Source: Microbulbifer hainanensis (GTDB taxonomy: Bacteria; Pseudomonadota; Gammaproteobacteria; Pseudomonadales; Cellvibrionaceae). From it: a DNA stretch of 64,000 nucleotides. The position numbers and the translations under genes are program-made. Shown here piece by piece: positions 1 to 9,660 of this stretch; within the stretch, counting starts at the first letter, position 1, and each line of letters begins with the position of its first letter. The DNA is taken from assembly GCF_014904735.1 (NCBI RefSeq), contig NZ_JACZCR010000039.1, positions 1 through 64,000 of the forward strand. Direction: 5' to 3'. The notes under the pieces are model-generated. The model searched no databases. It saw only the letters and a list, made by a program, of their open reading frames with translations, and was not told where the DNA came from.

Positions 1-321
1 GGGTGCGAACTATAGAGAGTTGGCTTGGCGGAGTCAACTCTTTTTTAAGTCTTTTTAAGAAAAAGTCCTTAAAAATCCGCAGGTTACCGAACTCCGGTGC
101 CTCCCGTTGGGGTGACGGTGCAGCTCGATAGGGCGCGAATTCTGCCGTGGCTTTCGGCGCTTTGCAAGCCCTAATTTGAAGATAGTCGTATTTATTGGGC
201 GGAGCGCCGAATTTATGCGCGGTCGGCGTGGCTGGAGTGGGTGAAACTATACTGAGCAGTGCCGTGGCGATTGCCGCGCTTCCACAGTCGGCGAGCCTCC
301 AGGGGCTAGTGCAGAAGGGTT
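1..321. other. Intergenic region upstream of the FtsH-type protease gene
   Basis: No convincing gene is seen. The main structure is an A/T-rich nested inverted repeat at 43-74: TTTTAAG (43-49) pairs with CTTAAAA (68-74), and CTTTTT (51-56) pairs with AAAAAG (60-65) around an AAG loop. It could be a terminator for a gene left of the window. No clear sigma-70 promoter was picked out. The reading frame open at 195-926 is an out-of-frame shadow of the protease gene. Confidence 0.5.
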
Positions 322-2283
322 ATGGCAGACGACAAAGACAGCGAGAAGCCGGGGGAGGAGCGCGAACCGCCACAGCGGGAGACACCGCCAGTGCAGCCGA
401 TATCATGGCTGCCCTACCTTATCTGGATCTCGGCGATACTGCTGACTTCGCACTATCTGGTGAACAGTGCCCAGGACCGGGTACAGCGCCAGCCGATCTC
501 TTACAGCCAGTTCAAGCAACAGATACGAGCCGGCGACGTGGCCAGCGTTACCCTGCAGGGGGAACGCATCGTCGGCACTTACCATCGTGCGGAAAGCCAG
601 GTCGAGGGCCAGGTAAAGACTGCGGGAGATCGCCCGGCACCGACCCATTTTGTCACCACACGGCCGCCCGTGGAGGATCCGGATTTGATGCCCCTGCTGG
701 AGGAGTATCAGGTAGATATCCGCGCGGAATCCCAGCAGGCCAGCCCCTGGGCGCGGGTGCTGGTCGGGCTTATTCCATGGATACTGATTCTCGGGCTGCT
801 GTGGTACGCCGGGCGCCGCATGCAGGAGCGCGCCGGTGGTTTCGGCGGGCCCGGGGGCGCTTTCGGTTTTGGCCGCTCCACTGCCAAACGCTTCCGTCGC
901 GGCGAGTCCAGCGTGACCTTCGATGACGTAGCCGGCCTGGCCAATGCAAAGCGGGATCTGCAGGAAATCGCCGGCTACCTGAAAAATCCAGATCAATACC
1001 GCAAGCTCGGCGCGAAAATACCCAAAGGAATTTTGCTGATGGGGCCGCCGGGTACGGGCAAGACACTGCTGGCCAAGGCTCTCGCCGGAGAGAGCGATGT
1101 GCCTTTCTTCAGTATCAGCGGTTCCGAATTTATTGAAATGTTTGTCGGTGTCGGCGCATCGCGGGTGCGAGACATGTTTGCCAGCGCCAAGAAAGAGGCG
1201 CCGTCGATTATTTTTATCGATGAGATTGATTCCGTGGGCCGCGCCCGCGGCGCCGGGCTCGGCGGGGGACACGACGAGCGCGAACAGACATTGAACCAGA
1301 TCCTCGGGGAGATGGATGGGTTTGATCCCCACGAGGCGGTGGTTGTCGTCGCGGCCACCAACCGCCCGGATGTGCTCGATGCCGCGCTGATGCGCCCCGG
1401 CCGCTTCGATCGCAAGATCGTGCTGGACCTGCCGGACAAGCATGCGCGCCTGGCGATCCTGCAGATACATTCCCGCGAGGTGCCGCTGGCTGCGGACGTG
1501 GACCTCGAGCGGCTTTCCGCCCTGACGGTGGGGTTTGCCGGCGCAGATCTGGAAAACCTGATCAACGAAGCGGCGTTACTCGCCGGTCGTGAAGACAAAT
1601 CCGAAGTGGATATGGGTTGCATGCTACTGGCGCGGGACAAAGTAGTACTCGGCAGCGAGCGGGAAATGGTGATCGGCGACGAGGAGAAAAAAATCGTTGC
1701 CTATCACGAAAGCGGCCACGCCCTGGTGGCGAGTCTGCTGCCCAATGCCGACCCGCTGGACAAGGCCACCATTATTCCCCGCGGCCGCAGTCTCGGTGCC
1801 ACCGAGCAGATCCCGGAGGAGGAGCATCACAACCTGCGGCCCAGTTACCTGCGCGACCGCATCGGCGTGATGCTCGGCGGACGCGTCGCCGAGCAGGTGG
1901 TATTCAATGAGGTCAGCTCCGGCGCGGAAGAGGATTTAAAGCAGGTGACGCGCCTGGCCCGCCACATGGTGACCCACTGGGGAATGAGCAAGAAAATCGG
2001 GCCGGTGGCGTTTCAGCGCGGTGAGGAGCATATATTCCTCGGCCGGGAAATGGCCCAGCAGAAAGATTTCAGTGAACACACGGCGCAGGTTATCGACGAG
2101 GAGATTACCGAACTGGTCAGTGACATTGAAAAGGAGATCGTCGCGTTGCTGACGGAACACCGGACCAAACTGGATGCGCTGGCCGCCGCGCTGCTGGAAA
2201 AGGAGACGCTGGAGGCGCCGGAGATTCAGGCAATTATTAATACTGACAGTGAGGGCGCGGGGAAAAAGCCGACCGCTCAGTGA
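322..2283 (+). CDS. FtsH-type membrane AAA+ zinc metalloprotease
   Basis: Membrane-anchored ATP-dependent protease of the FtsH/Yme1 family, 653 residues, which degrades membrane and short-lived cytosolic proteins. Membrane segments lie at about 28-47 and 146-165 with an extracytoplasmic domain between them. The AAA module follows, with Walker A GPPGTGKT (241-248), Walker B IIFIDEID and the second region of homology ending GRFDR. The M41 zinc site is HESGH near 462-466, with a downstream acidic ligand in the EEDLKQVT stretch. The ATG has an AGAAGG ribosome site. Canonical ftsH usually sits beside rlmE and folP. Here it stands alone and converges on mutM with a 17-bp gap, so it may be an accessory second copy. 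Family assignment is firm; paralog status is inferred. Confidence 0.93.
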   Translation: MADDKDSEKPGEEREPPQRETPPVQPISWLPYLIWISAILLTSHYLVNSAQDRVQRQPISYSQFKQQIRAGDVASVTLQGERIVGTYHRAESQVEGQVKTAGDRPAPTHFVTTRPPVEDPDLMPLLEEYQVDIRAESQQASPWARVLVGLIPWILILGLLWYAGRRMQERAGGFGGPGGAFGFGRSTAKRFRRGESSVTFDDVAGLANAKRDLQEIAGYLKNPDQYRKLGAKIPKGILLMGPPGTGKTLLAKALAGESDVPFFSISGSEFIEMFVGVGASRVRDMFASAKKEAPSIIFIDEIDSVGRARGAGLGGGHDEREQTLNQILGEMDGFDPHEAVVVVAATNRPDVLDAALMRPGRFDRKIVLDLPDKHARLAILQIHSREVPLAADVDLERLSALTVGFAGADLENLINEAALLAGREDKSEVDMGCMLLARDKVVLGSEREMVIGDEEKKIVAYHESGHALVASLLPNADPLDKATIIPRGRSLGATEQIPEEEHHNLRPSYLRDRIGVMLGGRVAEQVVFNEVSSGAEEDLKQVTRLARHMVTHWGMSKKIGPVAFQRGEEHIFLGREMAQQKDFSEHTAQVIDEEITELVSDIEKEIVALLTEHRTKLDALAAALLEKETLEAPEIQAIINTDSEGAGKKPTAQ

Positions 2284-2300
2284 TTTGAATGCGGGGTGAT

Positions 2301-3080
2301 TTAAGTTTTCTGGCAATGGGGGCAGAACCAGCTGGTGCGACCGCCTATTTTGGCATTTTGCAAGTTGGAGCCGCAGCGAGGGCAGTGCCCTCCCTCATGG
2401 CGGTGCGGTAGCAGAAATTGCTTGGGAAGCTTGTCCGGATCTGCCTGCACAGCAACGGACGTATCCAGAGCCTCACGCAATTTTCGATGTATTGCCTTCA
2501 GCTCGGCTTCGCTCAGGTCTGCGACGGCGCGCCGGGGGTGTATACGAGACTGAAATAAAACCTCATCCGAGTACAGATTGCCGATCCCGGCAATCGAGTG
2601 CTGATCCATCAGCCAAGGCTTGACCGCACCGTGCCGGGAAGCCGCCAGCCGCAGGAAATCGTCGCTGCTGAGCGCCAGTGCATCCGGGCCCAGCTTTTTC
2701 ATCTCCACCCAGTGTTTTGGGCTGTCGGTCAGGGCGATGTGACCGAGCTTGCGTGGCGCCACATAGGCGAGTCGGTAATCGTTGTTAAACTCGATTGCCA
2801 GCTGCGTGTATTGCGGCACGGCGCTGCGCCCGTAATCCAGCAGGCCGCTCATGCCGAAATGCAGTACCAGCCAGTTGCCGCTGTCGAGTTTGGCGAACAG
2901 ATATTTGCCGTGACGGCAAGTGCTGTCGAAGGTGTGGTCTTTCAGTGCACGGCCGAGCCCCTGAGGGCTGGTGTCGACGAGTAACGCTGCTCCGTGCACA
3001 TGAATCCGGGCGATTTTCTGGTGCAGGGCCGTGGCATTGAAATAGCGACGGCAGGTTTCCACCTCGGGCAGTTCTGGCAT
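2301..3080 (-). CDS. mutM: Fpg/Nei-family DNA glycosylase (MutM-like)
   Basis: Bifunctional DNA glycosylase/AP lyase of base-excision repair, 259 residues. It begins MPELPEVE, the hallmark N-terminus in which Pro2 is the nucleophile and Glu3 the acid. The lysine in RHGKYLF is the conserved phosphate-contacting residue. The C-terminus is a CxxC...CxxC zinc finger (CPRC...CPHC). After MPELPEVET the sequence departs from classical MutM (CRRYFNAT rather than TRRGI-like), so oxidised-base specificity (Fpg against Nei) cannot be set from sequence alone. The gene starts only 3 bp after the polX stop on the same strand, so the two are probably cotranscribed as lesion removal plus gap filling. Confidence 0.88.
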   Translation of the reverse strand: MPELPEVETCRRYFNATALHQKIARIHVHGAALLVDTSPQGLGRALKDHTFDSTCRHGKYLFAKLDSGNWLVLHFGMSGLLDYGRSAVPQYTQLAIEFNNDYRLAYVAPRKLGHIALTDSPKHWVEMKKLGPDALALSSDDFLRLAASRHGAVKPWLMDQHSIAGIGNLYSDEVLFQSRIHPRRAVADLSEAELKAIHRKLREALDTSVAVQADPDKLPKQFLLPHRHEGGHCPRCGSNLQNAKIGGRTSWFCPHCQKT

Positions 3081-3083
3081 TTT

Positions 3084-4802
3084 TTACCGCTCGAATAGCT
3101 TGAGCAGCGCTTTCAGCGGTCGGGTATTGATTACGTCGGCCGCTTCCAGCCAGCCGCGGCGTGCCTGATCGATGCCGAAACGGAGATTATCAAAGCCGCT
3201 TTTGCTGTGGGCATCGGCGGCAATAGAAATTTTTACCCCCATGGCTTTTGCCATCCTGCAGCCTTCATCGGTGAGATCGAGTCGGTCCGGCTGAGCATTG
3301 AGCTCGATAAAGCAGCCGCGTTCGGTGGCGCCCTCGAGCACTTTTTCCAGATCGATATCGTAGGCTTCCCGCTCGTTGATCAGGCGACCGCATGGGTGGG
3401 CGAGGATATTCACGTACCGGTTGTCCATCGCCCGCAGAATGCGCTCGGTCTGCTTCTGGCGTGACAGGTTGAACTTGTAGTGTACCGCGCACAGGACGAA
3501 ATCCAGCTCGCCGAGCACGCTGTCCGGCAAATCCAGTTTGCCGTCCTCGAGGATATCCAGCTCGATAGACTTCAACAGGCGTATTCCGTCGAGGGTATCG
3601 TTGAGTTTGTCGATGGCTTTGATCTGTTGCTGCAGCCGCTTTTGGTCCAGGCCATGGGCAACCGTCAGGTGTCGCGAGTGATCAGTAATGGCGAGGTATT
3701 CAAAGCCCCTTTCCGCAGCAGCCTCGGCCATGGCTTTCAGGGTGTCGTGACCATCGGTGGCGTCGGTGTGGGTATGCAGATTGCCGCGCAGATCCTCAAG
3801 GGTCACAAGATTGGGTAGTGTTCCCTTGCGTGCGGCATCCAGTTCGCCGTGATTTTCGCGCAATTCCGGTGGTATATAGGGCAGGTCGACACTGGCGTAA
3901 ACAGATTTTTCTGTTTTACCGGCGATACGTTTATCGCCCTTGAAGACGCCATATTCGTTGATTTTATAGCCCTTCTTGATGCCCAGTTTGCGCACGGCAA
4001 TATTGTGGTCTTTGGAACCCGTGAAGTAGTGCTGCGCCGCCCCGAAACTGACCTGCGGCACCACACGCAGATCCACTTGCATGCCACAACGCAAGTGAAC
4101 GGTGGAGCGGGTCTCGCCCTTGGAGACAATCTCCTCGATGTCCTCGTAATCGACAAAGTAGTCCATAATGTTGGCGTCTTTTCGCGCCGTGATCAGTATG
4201 TCCAGGTCGCCGACGGTTTCCTTGCGCCGGCGGTAACTGCCGGCGACGAGAATATCTTTGAGCCCGTCAGCCTGTTTCAGGTAGTCGAGCAGGGGGGCGG
4301 CGATTTCCTCGGCCTCGATCAGCTTGGTGCGCTGTTCTTCGCCGGAAAATCTCTCCAGGCGCTGTTTGATTTTTTCCTCGCTCTTCTCACCGAAGCCCTC
4401 GATGTCGCGGATCTCGCCACTCGCCACGGCCTTCTTCAAGTCGTCGATTGAATCGATATCCAGCGCATCGTGCAGCACCTTGACCCGCTTGGCCCCCAGT
4501 CCCTCGATTTTCATCAGTTCGCTGAGTGCCGCCGGCGTGCGCTGTTCGATTTCATCGAGCAGTGGCAGCTTACCGCTATCAACCAGCGTTGCGATTTTTT
4601 CTGCGAGATCTTTGCCGATATCCGGCAGTTCGGTCAGGTCCGCGCTATCGTCGAGCAGGTCGGCCATGCTGCGCGGGTAGCCGCGCACGGTGCGTGCGGC
4701 GTTGCGGTAGGCGCGCACGCGAAACGGGTTGGCACCCTCGATCTCCAGCAGGTCGGCGAGGCGCTCGAAACGGTCGGCGATTTCGCGGTTGTGTATCGGC
4801 AT
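3084..4802 (-). CDS. polX: DNA polymerase/3'-5' exonuclease PolX
   Basis: Family X repair polymerase with a C-terminal PHP nuclease domain, about 572 residues, the usual bacterial length. The N-terminal 8-kDa/HhH region is followed by the polymerase signature GSYRRRKETVGDLDILIT (about 185-202), which carries two catalytic aspartates; the third is in QVDLRVV. The PHP domain starts near 340 with LHTHTD, followed by TDHS, AVHYKF, AHPCG and ADAHS metal-site motifs. The frame stays open upstream to 4943, but those 47 extra residues are proline/arginine-rich and unlike the family. The ATG at 4802 gives the normal start MPIHNREIADRFERLA. It is coupled to mutM downstream. Confidence 0.93.
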   Translation of the reverse strand: MPIHNREIADRFERLADLLEIEGANPFRVRAYRNAARTVRGYPRSMADLLDDSADLTELPDIGKDLAEKIATLVDSGKLPLLDEIEQRTPAALSELMKIEGLGAKRVKVLHDALDIDSIDDLKKAVASGEIRDIEGFGEKSEEKIKQRLERFSGEEQRTKLIEAEEIAAPLLDYLKQADGLKDILVAGSYRRRKETVGDLDILITARKDANIMDYFVDYEDIEEIVSKGETRSTVHLRCGMQVDLRVVPQVSFGAAQHYFTGSKDHNIAVRKLGIKKGYKINEYGVFKGDKRIAGKTEKSVYASVDLPYIPPELRENHGELDAARKGTLPNLVTLEDLRGNLHTHTDATDGHDTLKAMAEAAAERGFEYLAITDHSRHLTVAHGLDQKRLQQQIKAIDKLNDTLDGIRLLKSIELDILEDGKLDLPDSVLGELDFVLCAVHYKFNLSRQKQTERILRAMDNRYVNILAHPCGRLINEREAYDIDLEKVLEGATERGCFIELNAQPDRLDLTDEGCRMAKAMGVKISIAADAHSKSGFDNLRFGIDQARRGWLEAADVINTRPLKALLKLFER

Positions 4803-4961
4803 GGTGGTGCGCTCTGGGACTGCCGGAAGATGTCGTGGCGAGGAATCATGGCCAGGTGGGCTTCCGGCTCTGCGATTCAGTATAGGGAAGGTTGGGAAGG
4901 GGCTGGGGTGCCCGCCGGGACGGCGCAGAACTGTGCGGGGCACCCAGCGGAGGTTGTGTCG

Positions 4962-5954
4962 TCAGGCGGCCTCGCTGAGGGCCAATGTGCGGGCAAACGC
5001 GGCTTCGATCAGTTCGGCTTCACGGAGACGTTTGATTTCCTCGAAAAAGATCTGTGCCTCGGGGTAGCCGAGCTTCAGGTAGGCCAACCACTGCTTGATA
5101 CGGTTGCCCAGGTACTTGGCCGGGTATTCCTCCCGCGTCGTGCTGTAGTAATCCCACAGCAGGGCGGCTACCTGGTGCCAGGACATGGGGCTGTGTTCCC
5201 GTCCCTCGCAGAATGCCTTCACCTGCAGGGCCAGGTCCGGGCGCGCCAGCAGGCTGCGGCCAAACATAAAAGCGTCACAACCGGTCACTTCGCGGCAGCG
5301 GCGGAACTCTTCCAGGGTCCAGATATCGCCGTTGGCGATGACCGGGATCGAGAGCTGCTGGCGGATTTCGCCAATGTATTCCCAGTAGGCTGGCGGCTTG
5401 TAACCGTCGACCTTGGAGCGCGCGTGTACAGCCAGTTCGTTGGCGCCTCCGTTTTCCGCCGCGCGGGCATTGTCCATGTAGCCTGATCTATCCTGAAAGC
5501 CCAGGCGGATCTTGGCGGTTACCGGAATCGGTTCCGGCACGGCCCGGCGCACCGCGCCGACGATGGCCTCCACGCGGTGGGGGCTCTGCAGCAGGCAGGC
5601 ACCGCCGTCGCTGTTATTCACGGATTTGGCCGGGCAGCCGAAGTTCAGGTCGATGGCCTTGGCGCCCGCGTCTACTGCACGAACAGCATTGAGGGCCATC
5701 GCTTCGGGATTGCCGCCGAGCAGCTGCAGGCGTACCGGTGTGCCGCTCGGGGTGACGGCGCCATGCTCCAGCTCCGGGCACAGGCGCAGAAAAACCCGGC
5801 GCGGCAGGCGGGTATGGGTGACCCGCACAAACTCGGTGACGCAGATGTCCACGCCGCCGATGGCGGAAAGCAGGGCGCGGACATGGTGGTCGATAACGCC
5901 TTCCATGGGGGCCTGGTAAATCCGCGGAGCTGTAAAATCTGTCTGTCGGGTCAT
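4962..5954 (-). CDS. dusC: tRNA-dihydrouridine synthase, DusC-like
   Basis: FMN-dependent tRNA-dihydrouridine synthase, 330 residues. It starts with a Dus-type APMEGVIDHHVR segment and carries the catalytic cysteine in NFGCPAKSVNNSDGG (Cys107). FMN and tRNA contacts fit in the VTAKIRLG, VHARSK, IPVIANGDI and FMFGRSLL segments. The APMEGVIDHHVRALL opening and overall length match the DusC (U16) subgroup better than DusA or DusB; this is recognition, not alignment. It reads toward polX with a 159-bp gap and diverges from oadGAB. Confidence 0.9.
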   Translation of the reverse strand: MTRQTDFTAPRIYQAPMEGVIDHHVRALLSAIGGVDICVTEFVRVTHTRLPRRVFLRLCPELEHGAVTPSGTPVRLQLLGGNPEAMALNAVRAVDAGAKAIDLNFGCPAKSVNNSDGGACLLQSPHRVEAIVGAVRRAVPEPIPVTAKIRLGFQDRSGYMDNARAAENGGANELAVHARSKVDGYKPPAYWEYIGEIRQQLSIPVIANGDIWTLEEFRRCREVTGCDAFMFGRSLLARPDLALQVKAFCEGREHSPMSWHQVAALLWDYYSTTREEYPAKYLGNRIKQWLAYLKLGYPEAQIFFEEIKRLREAELIEAAFARTLALSEAA

Positions 5955-6187
5955 TGCCTGTCAATCCGGCGCTCTGGGAGCCGATGCCAAAAGGGGCGCG
6001 CATTTTAGCAGGGGCTTAACAGTCACCCTAGTTCTGTTGGTGGCAGAGACCTTTTGGGCGGTCACCAAAGGCTGTAAGAGTACGGTGCAGACAAGGCTTA
6101 TCGTTGCGGCTGAAACTATTAAGTGTTTGATTTTAAAGGTTTGTTGTAATGAAATAGCGTCCGCTGCGGCGGAAACAGGAGAAAATA

Positions 6188-6421
6188 GTGCAGGATACCC
6201 TCTTACAACAGGGAATGGACATCACCGTGTTCGGCATGGGGATCGTCTTCTCATTCCTGATGGCGCTGGTCATCGCCACCGGTATCATGTCCCGCATTAT
6301 TCTCCGCAACTTCCCCGAAGCCACGACTCCTTCGTCCGGCAGCCAGACCCCCGATGATGTGCGCCTGCGCGCGATCATCAAAGCGGCGATCCAACAGCAT
6401 CGCAACCGCAACCAAAAATAG
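6188..6421 (+). CDS. oadG: Oxaloacetate decarboxylase gamma chain
   Basis: Small membrane subunit (77 residues) of the sodium-pumping oxaloacetate decarboxylase. It has one N-terminal membrane helix (GMDITVFGMGIVFSFLMALVIAT) and a polar tail that bridges and stabilises the alpha and beta subunits. Translation begins at GTG 6188, with AGGAG about 6 nt upstream. It is first in an oadG-oadA-oadB operon, the usual order. The C-terminal HRNRNQK is short and basic compared with versions that end in a histidine-rich zinc-binding tail. Confidence 0.87.
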   Translation: MQDTLLQQGMDITVFGMGIVFSFLMALVIATGIMSRIILRNFPEATTPSSGSQTPDDVRLRAIIKAAIQQHRNRNQK

Positions 6422-6475
6422 CCATTCAATTTTCTGGCCGCTGACAACTTTAATAATTGCCGAGAGAGACGACCG

Positions 6476-8260
6476 ATGACAGAGGTAAAAAAGCCACTGG
6501 GGATTACTGATGTAGTCCTGCGCGACGCGCACCAGTCACTTTTTGCGACCCGCCTGCGCCTTGATGACATGTTGCCGATCGCAGAGAAACTCGACAAGGT
6601 GGGTTTCTGGTCACTGGAATCCTGGGGTGGGGCAACCTTTGACGCCTGTATCCGCTACCTGGGTGAAGACCCCTGGGAGCGCATCCGCGAACTGAAAAAG
6701 GCCATGCCGAATACGCCGCAACAGATGCTGTTCCGCGGCCAGAATATTCTCGGCTACCGGCACTATGCCGACGACGTGGTGGAAAAATTTGTCGAGCGCG
6801 CCGCTGTGAACGGCGTGGACGTATTTCGCGTGTTCGATGCGATGAACGATATGCGCAACCTGCAGACGGCACTGCGTGCGGTCAAGAAGCAGGACAAGCA
6901 CGCCCAGGGCACCATCTCCTATACCGTGAGCCCGGTGCACACTATGGACTTGTGGGTGGACCTCGGCCGCCAGATCGAGGATATGGGCGCGGACTCGATT
7001 GCGATCAAGGATATGGCCGGCCTGTTGCGCCCCTACGAGGGCTACGAACTGGTGAGCAAGCTGAAGGCCGCCGTGGATATTCCCATTCACATGCAGTGCC
7101 ACGCCACCACCGGGCTTTCCACCGCCACCGCGCTCAAGTGTATCGAGGCGGGTATCGACAATGTGGACACGGCGATCAGCTCCATGTCGATGACCTACGG
7201 CCACAGCCCCACCGAAACCCTGGTTGCCATCCTCGAAGGCACCGACCGCGATACCGGACTCGACCTGAATCTGCTGGAGGAGATCGCGGCCTACTTCCGC
7301 GAAGTGCGCAAGAAATACGCCCAGTTTGAGGGCTCGCTCAAGGGAGTTGACTCGCGCATCCTGGTGGCACAGGTGCCGGGCGGCATGCTGACCAATATGG
7401 AAAACCAGTTGCGCGAGCAGAATGCCAGCGAGCGCTTTGACGAAGTGTTGGAAGAGATACCGCGCGTGCGCGAGGATCTGGGATTTATCCCGCTGGTAAC
7501 CCCGACCTCGCAGATCGTGGGAACCCAGGCGGTCCTGAATGTATTGACCGGCGGCCGCTACAAGACCATTTCCAATGAGACGGCAGCGGTGCTGAGGGGC
7601 GAGTACGGTGCCACCCCGGCGCCGGTCAACGGGGAATTGCAGAAACGTGTCCTGAAAGACGACGCGCCGGTGACCTGCCGCCCGGCGGATCTGCTGGAGC
7701 CGGAACTGGAAAAAATTACTGGCGAACTGGAGAAAACCGCCGACGAGCAGAAAATTCCCCTGGAGGAGGGTGACCGACGTATCGACGACGTGCTGACCTA
7801 TGCGCTCTTCCCGCAGATCGGACTGAAATTCCTGCGCAACCGCGATAACCCCGAAGCCTTTGAGCCTGCACCTACCGGCATCGTGCGCGATGCGGTCACC
7901 ACCGAGAAAGGCGAGGGCCTCTATACCGTCACCGTGGAGGGTAAGAGCTATACCGTCACCGTGGCCGACGGCGGCGATATCACCAGCCTGAACCCGGTCA
8001 CCCCGGTGCCGGCGCCCGCGGACAGCGCGGCGGCGCCCACACCGACAGGCGAGCCGGTGTCTGCGCCGCTGGCCGGCAATATTTTCAAGGTGCTGGTGCG
8101 GCCGGGCGAGCGCGTCAGCGAAGGCCAGACCATCATTGTGCTGGAAGCCATGAAAATGGAAACCTCCATCAGCGCGCCGCGCGCGGGCTTGATCACTGGT
8201 GTCACCGTCAAAGAGGGCGATTCTGTATCCGTGGGCGATCCGCTGCTGGCCATCGCATAA
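6476..8260 (+). CDS. oadA: Oxaloacetate decarboxylase alpha chain (biotin-containing)
   Basis: Carboxyltransferase and biotin-carrier subunit, 594 residues, which moves CO2 from oxaloacetate to its own biotin. The N-terminal TIM barrel opens with [17 protein letters not shown] and carries the metal-site MQCHATTG segment. An association domain follows, then a Pro/Ala-rich linker (about 500-520) and a biotinyl domain with EAMKMETS, so Lys560 is the biotinylated residue. Length and domain order match OadA. It lies 54 bp after oadG and 12 bp before oadB. Pyruvate carboxylase is excluded because no ATP-grasp biotin carboxylase domain is present. Confidence 0.95.
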   Translation: MTEVKKPLGITDVVLRDAHQSLFATRLRLDDMLPIAEKLDKVGFWSLESWGGATFDACIRYLGEDPWERIRELKKAMPNTPQQMLFRGQNILGYRHYADDVVEKFVERAAVNGVDVFRVFDAMNDMRNLQTALRAVKKQDKHAQGTISYTVSPVHTMDLWVDLGRQIEDMGADSIAIKDMAGLLRPYEGYELVSKLKAAVDIPIHMQCHATTGLSTATALKCIEAGIDNVDTAISSMSMTYGHSPTETLVAILEGTDRDTGLDLNLLEEIAAYFREVRKKYAQFEGSLKGVDSRILVAQVPGGMLTNMENQLREQNASERFDEVLEEIPRVREDLGFIPLVTPTSQIVGTQAVLNVLTGGRYKTISNETAAVLRGEYGATPAPVNGELQKRVLKDDAPVTCRPADLLEPELEKITGELEKTADEQKIPLEEGDRRIDDVLTYALFPQIGLKFLRNRDNPEAFEPAPTGIVRDAVTTEKGEGLYTVTVEGKSYTVTVADGGDITSLNPVTPVPAPADSAAAPTPTGEPVSAPLAGNIFKVLVRPGERVSEGQTIIVLEAMKMETSISAPRAGLITGVTVKEGDSVSVGDPLLAIA

Positions 8261-8272
8261 CGGGAGACGCTC

Positions 8273-9586
8273 GTGGAAAACCTGGCCAACCTGTGGCAAT
8301 CGTCTGGCGTCTACCAGATGGCGTGGGGACAGTTCACGATGATCCTGGTGGGATTGTTGCTACTGTTTCTCGCCATCCGCAAAAACTTTGAGCCGCTGCT
8401 GCTGGTTCCGATCGGCTTCGGCGGCATTCTCGCCAATATTCCTGGCGCCCACCTGGCCCTGTCCGCAGCGGAAACCGCGCTGGTCTCCGGTGACAGCGGC
8501 CTGCTGTTTCAGGTTAGCCAGATGCTGGGGATGGATAATCCCAGCTCGGTTCATGCCATGCGAGAGGCAGTGGCGGCAGCGCCCGCGGCAGTGCAGACCC
8601 AGGTAACGCAGCTGGCGCTGGATGCGGGCTACGGCAATGGAATGCTGTATAACTTCTATTCGGTCGCCATCGCGTCGGGCGTGGCGCCGCTGGTGATTTT
8701 CATGGGGGTGGGGGCGATGACCGATTTCGGTCCGCTACTCGCCAACCCGCGCACCCTGTTTCTCGGTGCCGCGGCACAATTCGGTATCTTTGCCACGGTA
8801 CTCGGTGCAGTGGGGCTGTCTGTTGCCGGCATCATGGATTTTTCCATTGCCGACGCCGCGGCCATCGGCATTATCGGTGGCGCCGACGGCCCCACGGCGA
8901 TCTACGTATCCAGCCTGCTGGCGCCCGACCTGCTCGGTGCCATCGCCGTCGCGGCCTATTCCTATATGGCACTGGTGCCGCTGATCCAGCCACCGATCAT
9001 GCGCGCACTGACCACACCGGCAGAGCGCAAAATCGAAATGGTGCAACTCCGCCACGTGGGCACGCGGGAAAAGATTACCTTTCCCCTGTTACTGTTGATC
9101 CTGGTGGCGCTCTTCCTCCCTAGCGCGGCGCCGCTACTGGGTATGTTTTGTTTCGGCAACCTGATGCGCGAGTGCGGAGTCGTCGCGCGCCTGTCCGATA
9201 CAGCGCAGAATGCACTGATCAATATCACGACCATTTTCCTCGGCCTGTCGGTGGGCTCCAAGCTGGCTGCGGACAAGTTCCTCGATCCGAAGACGTTGGG
9301 AATCCTGGCACTGGGGATCATTGCGTTTGCCATCGGCACCGCGTCCGGCGTGCTGATGGCGAAGCTCTTGAACGTCGTCAGCAAAAACAAGATCAATCCA
9401 TTGATCGGCTCCGCAGGCGTTTCCGCAGTACCCATGGCTGCGCGGGTTTCCAACAAACTGGGGCTGGAATCGAATCCGCACAATTTCCTCTTGATGCATG
9501 CGATGGGGCCCAACGTGGCCGGAGTGATTGGTTCGGCCGTCGCAGCGGGTGTCATGATCACCATGGTCCGTACGATGACGGGCTGA
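8273..9586 (+). CDS. oadB: Oxaloacetate decarboxylase beta chain (sodium pump)
   Basis: Integral membrane subunit, 437 residues, which decarboxylates carboxybiotin and exports sodium. Many hydrophobic helices are visible, along with the conserved [10 protein letters not shown] loop, which carries the aspartate implicated in sodium and proton handling. The start is GTG 8273 behind a GGGAG site. It completes an operon that couples oxaloacetate decarboxylation to a sodium gradient, typical of marine gammaproteobacteria. A strong intrinsic terminator follows within 25 bp. Confidence 0.95.
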   Translation: MENLANLWQSSGVYQMAWGQFTMILVGLLLLFLAIRKNFEPLLLVPIGFGGILANIPGAHLALSAAETALVSGDSGLLFQVSQMLGMDNPSSVHAMREAVAAAPAAVQTQVTQLALDAGYGNGMLYNFYSVAIASGVAPLVIFMGVGAMTDFGPLLANPRTLFLGAAAQFGIFATVLGAVGLSVAGIMDFSIADAAAIGIIGGADGPTAIYVSSLLAPDLLGAIAVAAYSYMALVPLIQPPIMRALTTPAERKIEMVQLRHVGTREKITFPLLLLILVALFLPSAAPLLGMFCFGNLMRECGVVARLSDTAQNALINITTIFLGLSVGSKLAADKFLDPKTLGILALGIIAFAIGTASGVLMAKLLNVVSKNKINPLIGSAGVSAVPMAARVSNKLGLESNPHNFLLMHAMGPNVAGVIGSAVAAGVMITMVRTMTG

Positions 9587-9610
9587 CAGACTGACGATAT
9601 GTTCCTATAG

Positions 9611-9640
9611 AAAAAGGCGAACCGGGAGGCTCGCCTTTTT
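9611..9640 (+). terminator. Intrinsic terminator after oadB
   Basis: AAAAAGGCGA (9611-9620) pairs with TCGCCTTTTT (9631-9640) around a 10-nt loop. The T-run serves oadB and the A-run serves the opposing propeller gene, so it can work in both directions. Confidence 0.85.
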
Positions 9641-9660
9641 CTATGTTTCAGGCAATTAAT

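Noticed and set aside
195-926. Open frame of 243 codons on the plus strand
   Set aside because: It overlaps the FtsH-type gene in another frame, is Arg/Gly/Pro-rich and matches no family.
403-1470. Antisense frame of 355 codons opposite the FtsH-type gene
   Set aside because: High GC makes long antisense frames common; the sense strand carries the complete AAA and M41 motifs.
6611-8299. Antisense frame of 562 codons opposite oadA
   Set aside because: It is a shadow of oadA with biased composition and no domain; oadA is complete with its biotin site.
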